Below, piece after piece: positions 49,286-60,288 of a DNA stretch of 64,000 bases. The translations under genes were made by a program, and so were the position numbers. Source of the stretch: Platynereis dumerilii (taxonomy: Eukaryota; Annelida; Polychaeta; Phyllodocida; Nereididae); assembly GCA_026936325.1 (NCBI GenBank), contig JAPTHN010000043.1, forward strand, positions 1,186,637-1,250,636, in the 5' to 3' direction. Numbering within the stretch: position 1 is the stretch's first letter; each line of letters begins with the position of its first letter. The notes under the pieces were generated by a model that saw only the letters and a list, made by a program, of their open reading frames with translations, was not told the DNA's origin and ran no database searches.

Positions 49286-52200
49286 ATGGCAACATCCACT
49301 AACATCCAGGATTTACCATCAGAGAAACCAGAGCATGTCTCCACCGAAGCTATACCTACAGAGAGCCAGCATGATGATGACTCTACAGATAAAAGCCACG
49401 GAGATAAAAAAGACTCTGAGAAACCAACTATTGAAGGTGGCCAGGAGTCCACCCCGGATAATCATGAAATACGAAATGGAACCGTTGTACCTGCAAATAC
49501 TATGCAAGACGGAACCGATGCACCTGAAAATACGACCACGGAGGAAGCCTCGAAGGCTGAACCCCCACCTCAGATGGGACAGGATATTACTCCAAACGAT
49601 GGAGCAAAGACTCTTACAAAAGACTCTTCTGCAAATGAACTTTCACTCCATGCTGGAAGTCATTCTTTATTGTTATCTGAACATTTTGAAAAAGATGCAA
49701 GACCAAAGGAACATTTACAACTTGATGCTGGTGAGGCGACGAAAGAGGTAAGTGGTCCTTCTAGTCTAAGAGTTAGCGGACGAGTTAGAAAGTACACAGA
49801 AAAGGGATTGGCATACCAAATTGAGGTATTAGTTAAGAAATTGAGAACAGCTTTAAGATATCATGAGCAGTCGTGTGACAAATATGAGCAAATGATTGAT
49901 GCTAAAGACTATGTTGCTTCAAAATTACTCCAGGCACGAATTGATCTTGAACTTGCAGTTGGTGATGTTTCTTCAGCATTTCATGAATTAGGAAATTTGT
50001 CTGTTGAAGAACAAAATGAGTTTCAAGTAAAATTTGATGAATGCACTAGTGTTAACAGGTTTCTGTTGGCAAAGGTCAACAATGCTTTACGTGTTATTGA
50101 AAGTGTGAATGCAAACACATCAAGAGTCTCTGATCACCATAGTGTTAAAACCCATGAAAGCAGATCTAGAAGTAGCAAATCTGGTCATTCAAAAGGTTCT
50201 CACAGTGGAGGTCATTCAAAAGGTTCTCATAGTGGTGGCTCTTCTAGATCAAGTAGATCCAAAGCTTCTAGTCGTTCTATTGTTTCAATGAAACTTGAAG
50301 CAGCATCTAAAGCAGCTGCACTCAAAGCAAGGCTTGACTTTCATGAGATAGAAGCTGAAAGCAAAGTTAAACTTGAAAAACTTACTCTCTTGCGTGATAT
50401 TGCAGTTGAAGAAGCAAAATTGAAGGTCATTTCTGAATACCCTGATGCAAATGGTAGACCAGTTAATGCTATGAGCACTGAAAACACTAGTTCAATACCT
50501 GTTGATGATTTGCCTGCCAAAACAATGGCAGTCTCTACTTCTGTTCCTCCATCAGTTACTTCTTACAATTCAGTGAATCGTCCCACATTTATCACTGCAC
50601 CTGCTTCAACAGCTGCTGCAGTGCCCAGTGCTTTGGTGTCCACTGCTGGTACTTATGTTTCTAATTCTAATCAATCATTTACACCATATGTTGTCCCAAG
50701 TCCTGCATTAGGAACTTTTGCATCAGCACCTGTTCCTTCAGCCAGTTCCATGTCTGCTCTTGCAAGGAGTACCTATACTTCTCCACTCACTGCTGCAGGC
50801 GGTACAATACCAGGTATATATGCCACGGCATCCATGCCCGCAGGTGGTACACAAGCAACTGCACTTGCTCCTACAGTAGGTACTTATGCTTCCACCCCTG
50901 TGCCTACAGTTGTTACATATGCTCCTACACCTGGTCCTGCAGTAAATCTCAACCACAATGCCCCTGAGTTCCTCCCATCAAACATCAATGGTGCTCTTTC
51001 GGGTGTTAGTTCTGGAACTGTTCCCAATGGGGTCCATAGTGTGATTCCATCAATCTCTTATTATCACACAAACAGACTCCCACCTCCAGAACCTCGCAAA
51101 TTCATGGGTGACCCACTCCAGTACCCAGCTTGGAGAAGTGAATTTTTTACACTCATTGAAAGTCAGTACTTTAACCCTCATGAAAAGGTGGGTTACTTAA
51201 AACGTTACATTGGTGGTAAAGCCCTTGAAGGTGTCGAAGGTTACCTCAGCATCCCATCTGAGGATGGATACAATGCGGCCATCAGGTTAATTGAACAGCG
51301 TTTTGGTAACAATTTTGTGATAGCTCAAGCCTTTAAAGCTAAGATTGAGAAGTGGCCAAGAATTACTGGACGTGATGCTCCTGCTTTAAGAAAGTTTTGC
51401 GATTTTTTGCGTCAATGCGAAGTTGCGGCCCGAACTAATCTTAGCTTGCGAGTTCTTGATGATGACACACAAAATAACTTGATGCTGTCCAAATTACCTG
51501 ATTGGTTGAAGTCCCGCTGGGCTCGTATTGTGTATGATGTCACGGAGCGTCAGGGCAGATACCCATGCTTTAATGAATTTGTTACTTTCCTAACTCGAGA
51601 ATCTGACATTGCGTGTAACCCAAGTACCATGGTACTACCTCTAGGAGCATCCACAGATGCACGGTCTAGTGAGTCACATGTAAAGGGGGCCTCTGGGACA
51701 AATGCTAGAACACTCAACACCTCCCTTGCCAATGATAGATGCTTGTTTTGTGACAAGAGTAATCATGCTCTTGACAAATGCTTCAAATTCCGAGAAAAAC
51801 AAATTGATGAAAAGAAGGAATTTATTATCAAAAATCACATTTGTTTTGGATGTTTCAAATCAGGTCATACATCCAAACAATGTAAAGACAGGTTGGTGTG
51901 TTCTATCTGTACCAAGCGGCATCCCACTCCCCTTCACGGAGATGTCAAAGAAAGTCGGTCTAAAGATTTTGGGTCAGGGCACAAATCCAACGGGGACGGT
52001 GATAAAGCTGCTGTAAAGAACTCAGACAGTTCTGGCAAAGAATTGTCAAAAGGTCATATTTCACTGTTTGCGAAAAATGAGGCATCATGCAAGAGTACAA
52101 TGATTTTGCCAGTTTATGTCTCCCATGAAGACAATGCTGATGATGAGTTACTTGTATATGCTCTATTAGATACCCAATCTGATACGTCTTTCATATCATC

Positions 52201-52540
52201 TGCTACATATAACAGACTGTCTGTAAACGGTGTAGATACTACATTGCGATTGTCAACTATGACTGATGATGGTGGTATTCTGCAGTGCAAGCGTGTGAAA
52301 GGCTTGTCTGTTCGAGGTTTCAACGGTGCTTTAAATGTAGCTTTACCGGTAGTCTACACACATGAGAGTATACCTGTTTGTCGTGATGCGATTCCTACCC
52401 CAGAAATGGCAGCAAGTTGGCCATACTTGCATTGTATTGCTAATGAACTCATGCCCAAATCTAATTGCGATATAGGTCTTTTGCTGGGTTACAATTGCCC
52501 TAGGGCCTTAGTGCCTCGTGAAATCATTCCTCGAGAATGA
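49286..52540 (+). pseudogene. BEL/Pao Gag and protease region
   Basis: In order this part has an acidic N-terminal stretch, a coiled-coil-like region, a Ser/Gly/His-rich run (about 50155-50280) and a proline/threonine/alanine-rich linker (50500-50950). A Gag core of the type seen in Pao elements begins PPPEPRKFMGDPLQYPAW (about 51085). Knuckles starting CLFCDKSNHALDKC and CFGCFKSGHTSKQC (about 51740-51900) follow. A retropepsin-like ALLDTQSDTSFISS block (about 52155) ends the recognised parts. It belongs to the fossil element. Confidence 0.85.
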
Positions 52541-54275
52541 TGGCCCATTTGCTCAAAGAACTGATTTGGGTTGGGGAATTATTGGCTCTGGGATTGAGTC
52601 TAGTAGCGGCTCTGTACATGTGTGTAGAAATGCTTCTGGTCTGCACATAGCTTTGCGTACCTCAGGTAAGGAAGTTGTAACACCGGAGTTCACATCAAGT
52701 GCAGCTGATGACGGATGCAATCCATTTGAGAAAGGACTCTCACATGAAGACCAACGCTTTTTGGATTTGATGGAAAAGCAGATCCACAAGACAGGGGATG
52801 GGCATTATGAAATGCCACTGCCGTTTCGAGATCCGGGTAAGTTGATGATTAACAACAAAACTCTAGCATTTCAAAGAATTAAGCCTCTTGTAAAACGATT
52901 CAAACGTGACCCACTGTACCATCGTCATTATGTAACATTCATGAATGATCTTTTGCAGAATGAATATGCAGAGAAGGTTCCCGAGAGAGAACTTGGCCCT
53001 GAAAAGCCGGCTTACTACCTTCCACACCATAGAGTGTATAATGCTTCCAAGCCTGGCAAAGTAGGAGTTAAAATGGATGCAAGTGCGAAGTACATAGGAG
53101 ATACTAGTGAAAATTCATCAGACGTTGGGTCCAGAGGTGCGACTTGTAAAGAAATCGGTGCTTCGAGCAGGTTCAAGGGTCCAGACTTCTTGTGGTATGC
53201 AGACTTCCAGCCACCAGATGCGAAAACGGAGCTAGATGATGGCAATCTAGATGTCAAAAGAGTTGACTGCGTTGACACGACACACGTACATGTGGAGCCT
53301 TTGCCACTTAAATTCACAAACTGGAATCACACCAAAAGCGTTTTTGCTTATTTCCTACGATTTTTGAATAAATTGAGAAGTGACGTAAAGCGCAATGGTG
53401 TTTTGTTTGTGTGTCTCGACTCAAGGGCTATTCACATTGAGGTTGCGAAGACATTAGAAACCGATGCATTTATCAATGCTTTGAGAAGATTTCTGAGTGT
53501 AAGGGGTCCAATTCGTGTCCTGCGATCTGATCGAGGTACCAACCTCGTAGGTGCTTATAGGGAATTAAGAGAGGCTATCTCTAACATTGATGATCAAAGT
53601 GTCAAAGAGTTTGTGTTGCGACACAATTGTGATTACCAGGTTAACGTCCCTCATGCATCGCATCAGGGAGGATTATGGGAAAGACAAATTAGGACATTGA
53701 GGGCAGTTCTCAATTCGTTGATTGGTTCCAGTGGTCATCTGTTGGATGATGATGGGTTTAGAACTTTCATGTCTGAAGCTACTCACATTGTTAATAGCAG
53801 ACCCTTAACGGTCACCTCCCTCAATGACCCCATGTCCCTCCAACCCCTCACACCCAACCACTTGTTGACGATGAAGAGTAACGTAGTACTTCCTCCACCT
53901 GGTGTCTTCAAAGATGCTGACACTTATTGTCGCAAAAGATGGAGACAAGTCCAGTACCTGCTTGACTCTTTCTGGACAAGATGGAAAAAGGAAGTTCTCA
54001 CACTCTGGCAAACCCGTCAAAAGTGGCACAAGTCTAAGAGAAATCTCCAAGTTGGAGATGTGGTCCTTTTGGTTGATGATCAAATTGCCAGATGTCAGTG
54101 GAGGTTGGGTAGAGTTGCTGAAGTCTATCCTGGTCAGGATCTGCTTGTCAGAAAGGTCAAAATCATGATTGGTGATCCGGGTCTGACATCTAAAGGTGTC
54201 CGTAAAGGAGACTTAAAATATTTGGAAAGACCAGTGCAAAAGCTCATTTTGTTGCTAGAGAACCAAGACCAATGA
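52541..54275 (+). pseudogene. BEL/Pao pol remainder with integrase
   Basis: The first part carries polymerase-region text typical of Pao elements (DLGWGIIGSG; then YEMPLPFRD). The integrase part follows at about 53300-54250. It has VCLDSRAIHIEV (first Asp), RSDRGTNLVGAY (second Asp), HQGGLWERQIRTLR (Glu) and a C-terminal VGDVVLLVDD block. This order and wording are diagnostic of BEL/Pao. It belongs to the fossil element. Confidence 0.85.
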
Positions 54276-54544
54276 GTGAGTTCTTGATCAATTGTATCGT
54301 GTTCTTCTCTTTTATAAATTTGTACTTCAATTATTTGTTTGCTCACAATTGCTGCGTATGATGACTTAAAGGTGTCAAACTTTACTAATTTATTTTTAAG
54401 TTAATTATTTAAGTTTTATGTTCTCTAACTCTAGGCTTAAGGTCCACGCCGCTGGTCTCTCGCCGTAAGTGTCAATTAATTTATTTGGATCCTCATGGAT
54501 CATTGCTGATCATTTTGTAAATTGCGTGACAATTTGGAGGGGTG

Positions 54545-55032
54545 TGTTGCTGCCTTGTGGCATTGTTTAACTTTGTTTGCTGATCTAATGGACTGTATGT
54601 GACAGCTCTTGTTAGCTGTTGTTGGTGCCATTGGGTTTCACAGTTTTCCTGGCATTGTGAGGACTTCCACAGTATTTCCTCAGTCTGGAAGAAACCTTGG
54701 CAGTGAAAAGATAGCAACAAGGTAATGTCTTGCATTTGTAGTTATACATTAATTAACTTGAATATTGTAATATTGTAGCTTTATATAACACCCAATTACC
54801 TCCAATTCATATGCTTATATTTTGTTCTTTCCATTATTTTCAGTGTCACGCTTATGCTTATGCTAACGCTTACCATGCTTATGCTCATACTTATGCTCAA
54901 TATACCTGTGCTTGCTAATGCTTTGGTAATGAGGAATATGCTCACTTTGCTGGAATAAAGCTGTGACATTCAACTCTAAAACTGCCTTGATGTTGTCATA
55001 CTACTTGCGGGCTACATGCGCTTGTAGCTACA
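54545..55032 (+). repeat. 3' LTR of the BEL/Pao element
   Basis: It is 488 bp, TG...CA, preceded by the purine-rich GGAGGGGTG and followed by CATTG. It is close to identical to the 5' LTR. The hexamer array (about 54849-54899) carries a few differences. Confidence 0.93.
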
Positions 55033-55572
55033 CATTGGTTTCCTTCAGGCCACAAACATAGGTATAGACACCAACATCACTTTCATAAGTCAAAGAGTCA
55101 CTAAGTTTTTACATCAACCATTAGGACGTTATTATAGACGTGATCTAGAACTTGAAATTAGAGTTTGAGCTTAAAATCTCATCTAATTACAATTTCAAGG
55201 GCCGTAACAGATTCCTTGGGTATGAAAACCTAGGTTTGGACCCAAAAATTATCTTTCTAAGTTGAATATTAACTGAGATATAACACTTTAAAGATTCCGG
55301 CGGCCATCTTGGACGCCATCTTGATTTTGACCCACTTAGCATAGTCAGAAAATCCTAGATTTTTAATATGTTATTGAGCAAGGCAATTAGTACCAAAATC
55401 CACTGAAAAACCTTTTGTATCAATTTGTTGTGGGTTATACTACAGATTGACCCGTCTAATAAGTACTGACATCATCTGTGCATATATTCACATGGAACAG
55501 GGCACACTAATATGACATGTGTAATAACAACCTTAATCTCCCATAACTTTTCTGGACCTTTTATCATATCTG

Positions 55573-56905
55573 TAATAATAATAATAATAATAATAATATT
55601 GATTTATATAGTGCTAATTTCAGTAAACCACTCATCAGCACTACTTCAGATCAAATCACTTGTAGGAATTCTGAAACAAATGGGTTTTTAGATTTTTCTT
55701 GAAGCTTTCCAATGTTTGTGCAGTTCTCACTTTTTCAGGCAAAGTGTTCCAGAGTTTTGGTGCCGCAAAAGAAAATTCTCGATCTTCAAATTTATTTTTT
55801 TGCATGGAGCAGGTTTTGCTTACAGCAGCTTGTGGTTGCTTCTTATAATAAATAATAATAATAATAATAATAATAGGCATTTATATAGCGCTAATTCCAG
55901 TAAACTGCTCACTAGCGCTTGTGCATGATTGATTTATTTGTAGAAACTCTTAAATAGATAAGTTTTGAGATTTCTCTTGAAGCCTTCAAGTGTTTTAGAG
56001 GCCTTGACAATCTCTGGGAGTTGGTTCCACAGTTTTGGAGCAGCATGTGAAAAGGCTCTGTCTTCATATTTGTTTTTGTTGAAGGAAGTTGGTTCATTTA
56101 AGAGCATTTTGTTATTGCTTCTCAGATTACAGTTTTGTTGAGATTTTGGCTGAATCATCTTTTGAATATACAAGGGAGCTTGTCCGTTTACTGATTTCCA
56201 AGTTGTTAACATGAGTTTGAATTGTATTCTAGCTGGAATTGGTAGCCAATGTAGCTGCTTCCTATGCTGGCTTACACTGTCATGCTTCTTCAATTTTTCA
56301 ATGAGTCGAACTGCTGAGTTTTGGGCCACTTGAAGTTTATGCAATAAGCGACTTGATGTTCCATACAGAAGACCATTTCCATAGTCTAGGTGAGGAGTCA
56401 CAAGAGCATTGACAGCTGTTTTGCAGGTTTCCTTGTCCAATGACTTCCGGATTTTTGAAATATTTCTTAAATTGAAATAGGCATTCCGACACATTTTGTT
56501 GACTTGTTTTTCCATGGTCATGTTTTTGTCAAAGATTACACCAAGATTTCTAACATGATCGACTGCATCAATTTTGACATTGTCGACATGGATTGACGAT
56601 ACTTGGAGTTTATTAAGTTGGTGTTGGCTGCCGATGAGCAGTAGTTCAGTTTTTTCTCCATTGTTACAAAGCTTATTTTCTTGGGTTATGTTCTTGTTGA
56701 AATTTTAGTTGAATTAGTTCTTGAATGTATTGTGATGCCTGATTGTTCATTGCCTTCCATGTAGTCGTCATCAATTTGAATTGAATTCTTGCTGTGATTG
56801 GTAACCAGTGCAGTTGTTTCCTACTCTGGCTGACACTTTCGTGTTTTTTCAGTCTCTCAATTAAACAAGCTGCCGAATTTTGAGCAACCTGAAGTTTATT
56901 TATCT
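55573..56905 (-). mobile_element. L2-like LINE 3' end (outer copy), interrupted
   Basis: The minus strand encodes LQVAQNSAACLIERLKKHES, then LHWLPITARIQFKLM, from about 56905 to 56690. After an insertion it continues with EDREFSFAAPKLWNTLPEKV (about 55770) and ends NLKTHLFQNSYK. The 3' tail is an AAT/ATT run (55573-55600). These are C-terminal L2/CR1-type ORF2 blocks. The copy is 5' truncated, and a second copy (55847-56668) sits within it. Confidence 0.8.
55847..56668 (-). mobile_element. L2-like LINE 3' end (inner copy)
   Basis: The minus strand encodes an open C-terminal ORF2 piece. It runs from GEKTELLLIGSQHQLNKLQV (about 56655) through VRNLGVIFDKNMTMEKQVNK, ALVTPHLDYGNGLLYG and LHWLPIPARIQFKLM to EDRAFSHAAPKLWNQLPEIV, ending NLKTYLFKSFYK (about 55937). 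A 3' AAT run (55847-55875) follows. It is 5' truncated and lies in the same orientation within an older copy of a related element. The reading is almost unbroken, so the insertion is fairly recent. Confidence 0.85.
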
Positions 56906-57482
56906 CCAGACAACTTAATGACTTTAGGGAGGTATCTGACATGCCTTACTGAAGGGACTTTTCAAATAGGGGCATAACTTCTATAACAAAAGAGTGGAAG
57001 CACTTTTTTCGTATTTGAATCTCTCACAAAAGGTGAAATTTCAAGATACATAGTGTGAGATAGAAAGTGGTGAGATTGGCAGTTATTCCTGACCAAGATA
57101 ATAAGCATTTCCTAAGTTCCCTATGCCTTCAAGGTGGTATAAAAAACATAGAAACTGATCTCTTGTATCAATCACAAAAGGACCTACAAGCTGCACCAAG
57201 GGAACTTTCAATGTTGAAAATTTTTGCTAAATCAGTAGGAACAGAACAAACTCAATTTTATGAATGCCTAAAATAACTTGGAAAACAGGGAAGTATTTGC
57301 AAACTACACCCCAATACGGAATGTTGAAGCAAATTTTACAAAATTTGGCAGATCTTAAACTATGGTCCAAACGAGAGATGTGTGCCTTATTATAATGTTT
57401 TGTATTTTATCTTACTTTTATAATGATAAATCAAGATAATATTTTCTTCGGATCTTATTTAAAATCTGTTTCCAAATTTTAG
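56906..57482 (+). other. Stretch upstream of the second host exon
   Basis: There is a short open frame at 57067-57276 with no recognisable domain and no convincing splice sites. The region ends with the pyrimidine-rich CTGTTTCCAAATTTTAG acceptor. Nothing else is recognised. Confidence 0.4.
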
Positions 57483-57675
57483 TCATTACAGCAGAATTGA
57501 AGAAAAGATTCTTGAATTGACGAAAGCAAACATTGAGCAGCAGAAAAATGAGATCTTTGAAATCTTGGATGAAGGAGAACTGATATACCCTCCGGAAGGA
57601 CCTTCTATTCTCAAGCACCTTGTTGAAAAAACTAACAACTTGTATAAGGAGGCCGCTTTTGGACAACTGATCAAG
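57483..57675 (+). CDS. Second host exon, probably of the same ankyrin protein
   Basis: The frame is open between the acceptor CCAAATTTTAG (57472-57482) and the donor AAG|GTATGT (57676). It enters in phase 2 and leaves in phase 0, 193 bp. It encodes HYSRIEEKILELTKANIEQQ, then KNEIFEILDEGELIYPPEGP and SILKHLVEKTNNLYKEAAFG, a helical and charged segment. Phase 2 entry matches the phase 2 exit of the exon at 28563-29291, so direct splicing is possible. The tandem AGs in TTACAGCAG (57491 and 57494) offer alternative acceptors that keep the same phase. The function is unknown. No further exon was recognised to the right. Confidence 0.6.
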
Positions 57676-59540
57676 GTATGTCAAGACCATCATGCATTGC
57701 TAACTCATGAAGAACTCTTAAAATCTCACATACTGAGGTCAAAACTTGAGCTCACTGTGGGCTCACAGGGAGCTCTCAATGATGGTGTCACCACAGCAGA
57801 GGTGGCTCGAGTCGTCTCGAGCAGAGGCGCGAAAGGCAATTAGATCAGCGGAATACTGGCTCTTTGGCTTGCGACCCAAATATATCAGGAACCGTAGTGA
57901 ATATCACAAATTCCTTTGGCAGATGTTTAGAAAACATGTTTATCTCAACATTTCAATCAAAAAAAGAACACATACCATGAGGATTACTATGTTTCAATCC
58001 TGTAATCTCCATGCATTTTTGTCAACTTTCTCTCCCTTCTGAAGCGCGCCATTTGCCATGACGTCAGAGTGGCTTCCCCGAGGCGCGTACGGGGATTCCT
58101 TGTTATTTGTTGGGCCCTGATGGGGGGAACAGATCAAGGGAAATGGTCAGTTCGGGCGGGAAGGCTGGGGCAGCAGAGGTGAGCCAGGCAGGGTAGGGGC
58201 AATAAACAGATGAACAAAAAGCAATAATCCAGAATGTAATTTATATTGGTAGGCCTATTTATACACACAAAATGATCACACTTAATCATACAAATACACA
58301 ATAGAAAATAGAAACTGACACAATGAATAATTTATATTTTTTTGTGAAGTTCACTAAGGGGGCGACCATTTAATAAGGGGGACTTAGATTTCTTTCTTTA
58401 ATTAAACAATTTCTTGGCCAGTTTTGGCCTCGAAATAAATTATTTCTGGTAAGGGTATTTCTTAAAAAGGTCTTGAAATGAATAGTCGCTGCTGCTGTTA
58501 ATGTGAAATAAAAATTTCCCGCCAAAGAAAATGTCAAGCCCATATGGAAATTAAGTGGTTGTCCCCAATGTGATGGGTGATCAAACCCTAAGTTATACGA
58601 TCTGGCTGCAAAAATGAATAAATAAAAGCAGGCATATAAATAGGATAATATAATACCACAAAGTTTAACAGAAAGTTGTGATCTATTTTGTGGGGTCCCA
58701 AACACCTGCACCTCTTGTTTTAAAGGTTGGATATTTTGGAAATGGTAGGTCTACAGCAATGAGCAATTGCTATGAAAGTTTGCCTACGTCTTTCCAGGAT
58801 ATTATAAGAATAATCTGAATGCATGAGATGAATATTGAAAACACATGGAAACACATGTTTATTTATAATGAATAATTACAAAAATTAAAGTGGGATGTGA
58901 AATTTTCTTCCGTGATTGCCATTTCTTGATTTTTGCACCTGTTTTAACTAGGTACCAAAAATAAAGAGGCTAATTTTCTGGATAACATTGTTGGTCCCGG
59001 CAGTTGATCTCTCAATTAAAATTTGTTTTCTCTAAAATCCAAAATGGCAACATAAAATGTTTGAAATGCAGCTTTTCATGGGGCATACATGCATTGAAAC
59101 AAAAAAGACAACACTGATTAGTCACTGCAAAGCCAAAAATTAAATAATTTTGGAAACCTGTCTGAAACATTTGCACCATCCAAAACATGTCCACCTGCAG
59201 TAGATCATTAGAGCAACCAGTACGGTTGGACACTCTGGCAGAGCAGACAAAGCGCAGACATTGTGACTGTATGTGCAAAAACCTACCTACACTCATGTGA
59301 CGTCTTCAAGCAGAAAGATTCAAGCTATATAAAAAGCTTTTGATATTTTCACTCGCTCTAAATTAATAGTTTTTAGAAAATTAAATTGAAAATTGAAAAA
59401 TTGCTTGCTTGCATGTGAGAACCACAAATTAATCTAAAGAAGTTAAAAAAAACATGACCACTTGATTTTTTTGCAACCATCAACCAAAAAATCAATTTCT
59501 AGAAGAAATAAAAAGAATCAACCAGAAGCAAATTAATAAA
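57676..59540 (+). other. Intron-like stretch after the second exon
   Basis: It starts with the donor GTATGTC. It contains a GC-richer patch (58040-58200) with a perfect TGACGTCA (58059-58066) and no recognised gene. The rest is AT-rich. Confidence 0.45.
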
Positions 59541-59543
59541 TAA

Positions 59544-59625
59544 TAATTCGGAGGGAATGAGTAATGACAGGGAATGAGTAATGACAGGGAATGAGCAGAG
59601 GGAGTGTGTAATGACAGGAAGGGCG
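59544..59625 (+). repeat. GGAATGAGTAATGACA minisatellite
   Basis: Three to four copies of GGGAATGAGTAATGACA, a 17-bp unit with small variants, lie here. They precede a larger purine-rich minisatellite further right. Confidence 0.75.
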
Positions 59626-59924
59626 AGAGTATGTAAAAGCCATTTTCATGAGAATTACTGACTTCCAGGTCCAATGATTTATTAGAAAGTAGGTAATGGT
59701 TCTTCCTAATATATGCCATTTGACATAATATAGAATCTGGATCATGAAATTTGAGTGAATATTGCTCGCCCTGAGAAAAAAAGGTCAGCTTGCGGTATGG
59801 CTGATATGTTATAAAAACATGCAGTAGCGTAACAAGGATTTTGTCTGTTTGGAGGGATGATTTCTCCCAGAGAATCGTTGCCGTTGTTTGTGGGATTTTA
59901 GAAAATTATTTAATTAAACTAGTG

Positions 59925-60285
59925 AGAGGGAAGGAGCAGCGAGAGGAAAAGAGCCTTGGGAGGGAAGCAGCAGTGAGATGGAAGGAGCAATGGGAAGGAG
60001 CATTGGGAGATAAGGAGCAGTGAGAGAGAAGGATTAGTGAGAGGGAAGGAGCAATGAGAGGGAAGGAGCAATGAGGGTGAAAGAACGGTGAGGGAGGGGG
60101 AAGGAGTAGCGAAATGGGAGGAGCAGTAAGAGGGAGGGAGCAGTGAGGGAGAAGGAGCAGTTGGAGAGAACTTCAGAGAAGGAGTAGTGAGAGGGAAGGA
60201 GCAGTGAGAGGGAAGGAGTAGTGAGAGGGAAAGAACAGTGAGAGGGAAGGAGCAGTGAGAGGGAAGGAGCAGTGAGTAACTATAC
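59925..60285 (+). repeat. Purine-rich minisatellite (GAGAGGGAAGGAGCAGT)
   Basis: About 20 imperfect copies of a 17-bp unit, GAGAGGGAAGGAGCAGT, are present. The plus strand is almost all purine apart from the T and C of the unit. Such tracts can form triplex or H-DNA. That property is inferred. Confidence 0.85.
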
Positions 60286-60288
60286 AGT

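Larger units (their letters stand above)
48731..55032 (+). mobile_element. BEL/Pao LTR retrotransposon, young but broken
   Basis: The LTRs are 48731-49211 and 54545-55032, both TGTTGCTGCC...GTAGCTACA. The 5-bp duplication CATTG lies at 48726-48730 and 55033-55037. The parts fit the BEL/Pao family: a long Gag with a PPPEPRKFMGDP block, two or three Cys/His knuckles, an LLDTQSDTSF protease-type block and an integrase. The LTRs differ at only a handful of places over about 480 bp, apart from short repeat changes, so the insertion looks recent. It sits inside the right arm of foldback element D, so it is younger than D. It is broken, with about two or three breaks. Confidence 0.92.
45159..55458. 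mobile_element. Foldback element D, 10.3 kb including a nested BEL/Pao element
   Basis: The ends are TAGACGGGTCAATCT (45159) and AGATTGACCCGTCTA (to 55458), exact inverted copies. ATA lies on both sides (45156-45158, 55459-55461). The left arm (45159 to about 45740) pairs with 48590-48730 plus 55038-55458, the right arm being split by the LTR element. Without that insertion D is about 4.0 kb. The arms contain a paired AAGATGGCGTCCAAGATGG motif. The centre (45750-48590) has no recognised gene. Confidence 0.88.

Noticed and set aside
57676-57843. Coding extension of the second host exon past 57675
   Set aside because: The frame stays open for 168 bp after a good donor (GTATGT), but the translation turns low in similarity to the exon style. 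Read-through in an intron is more likely.
58059-58066. Perfect TGACGTCA in a GC-richer patch as a promoter
   Set aside because: A single motif without a TATA box, transcription start or first exon nearby is not enough to call a promoter.
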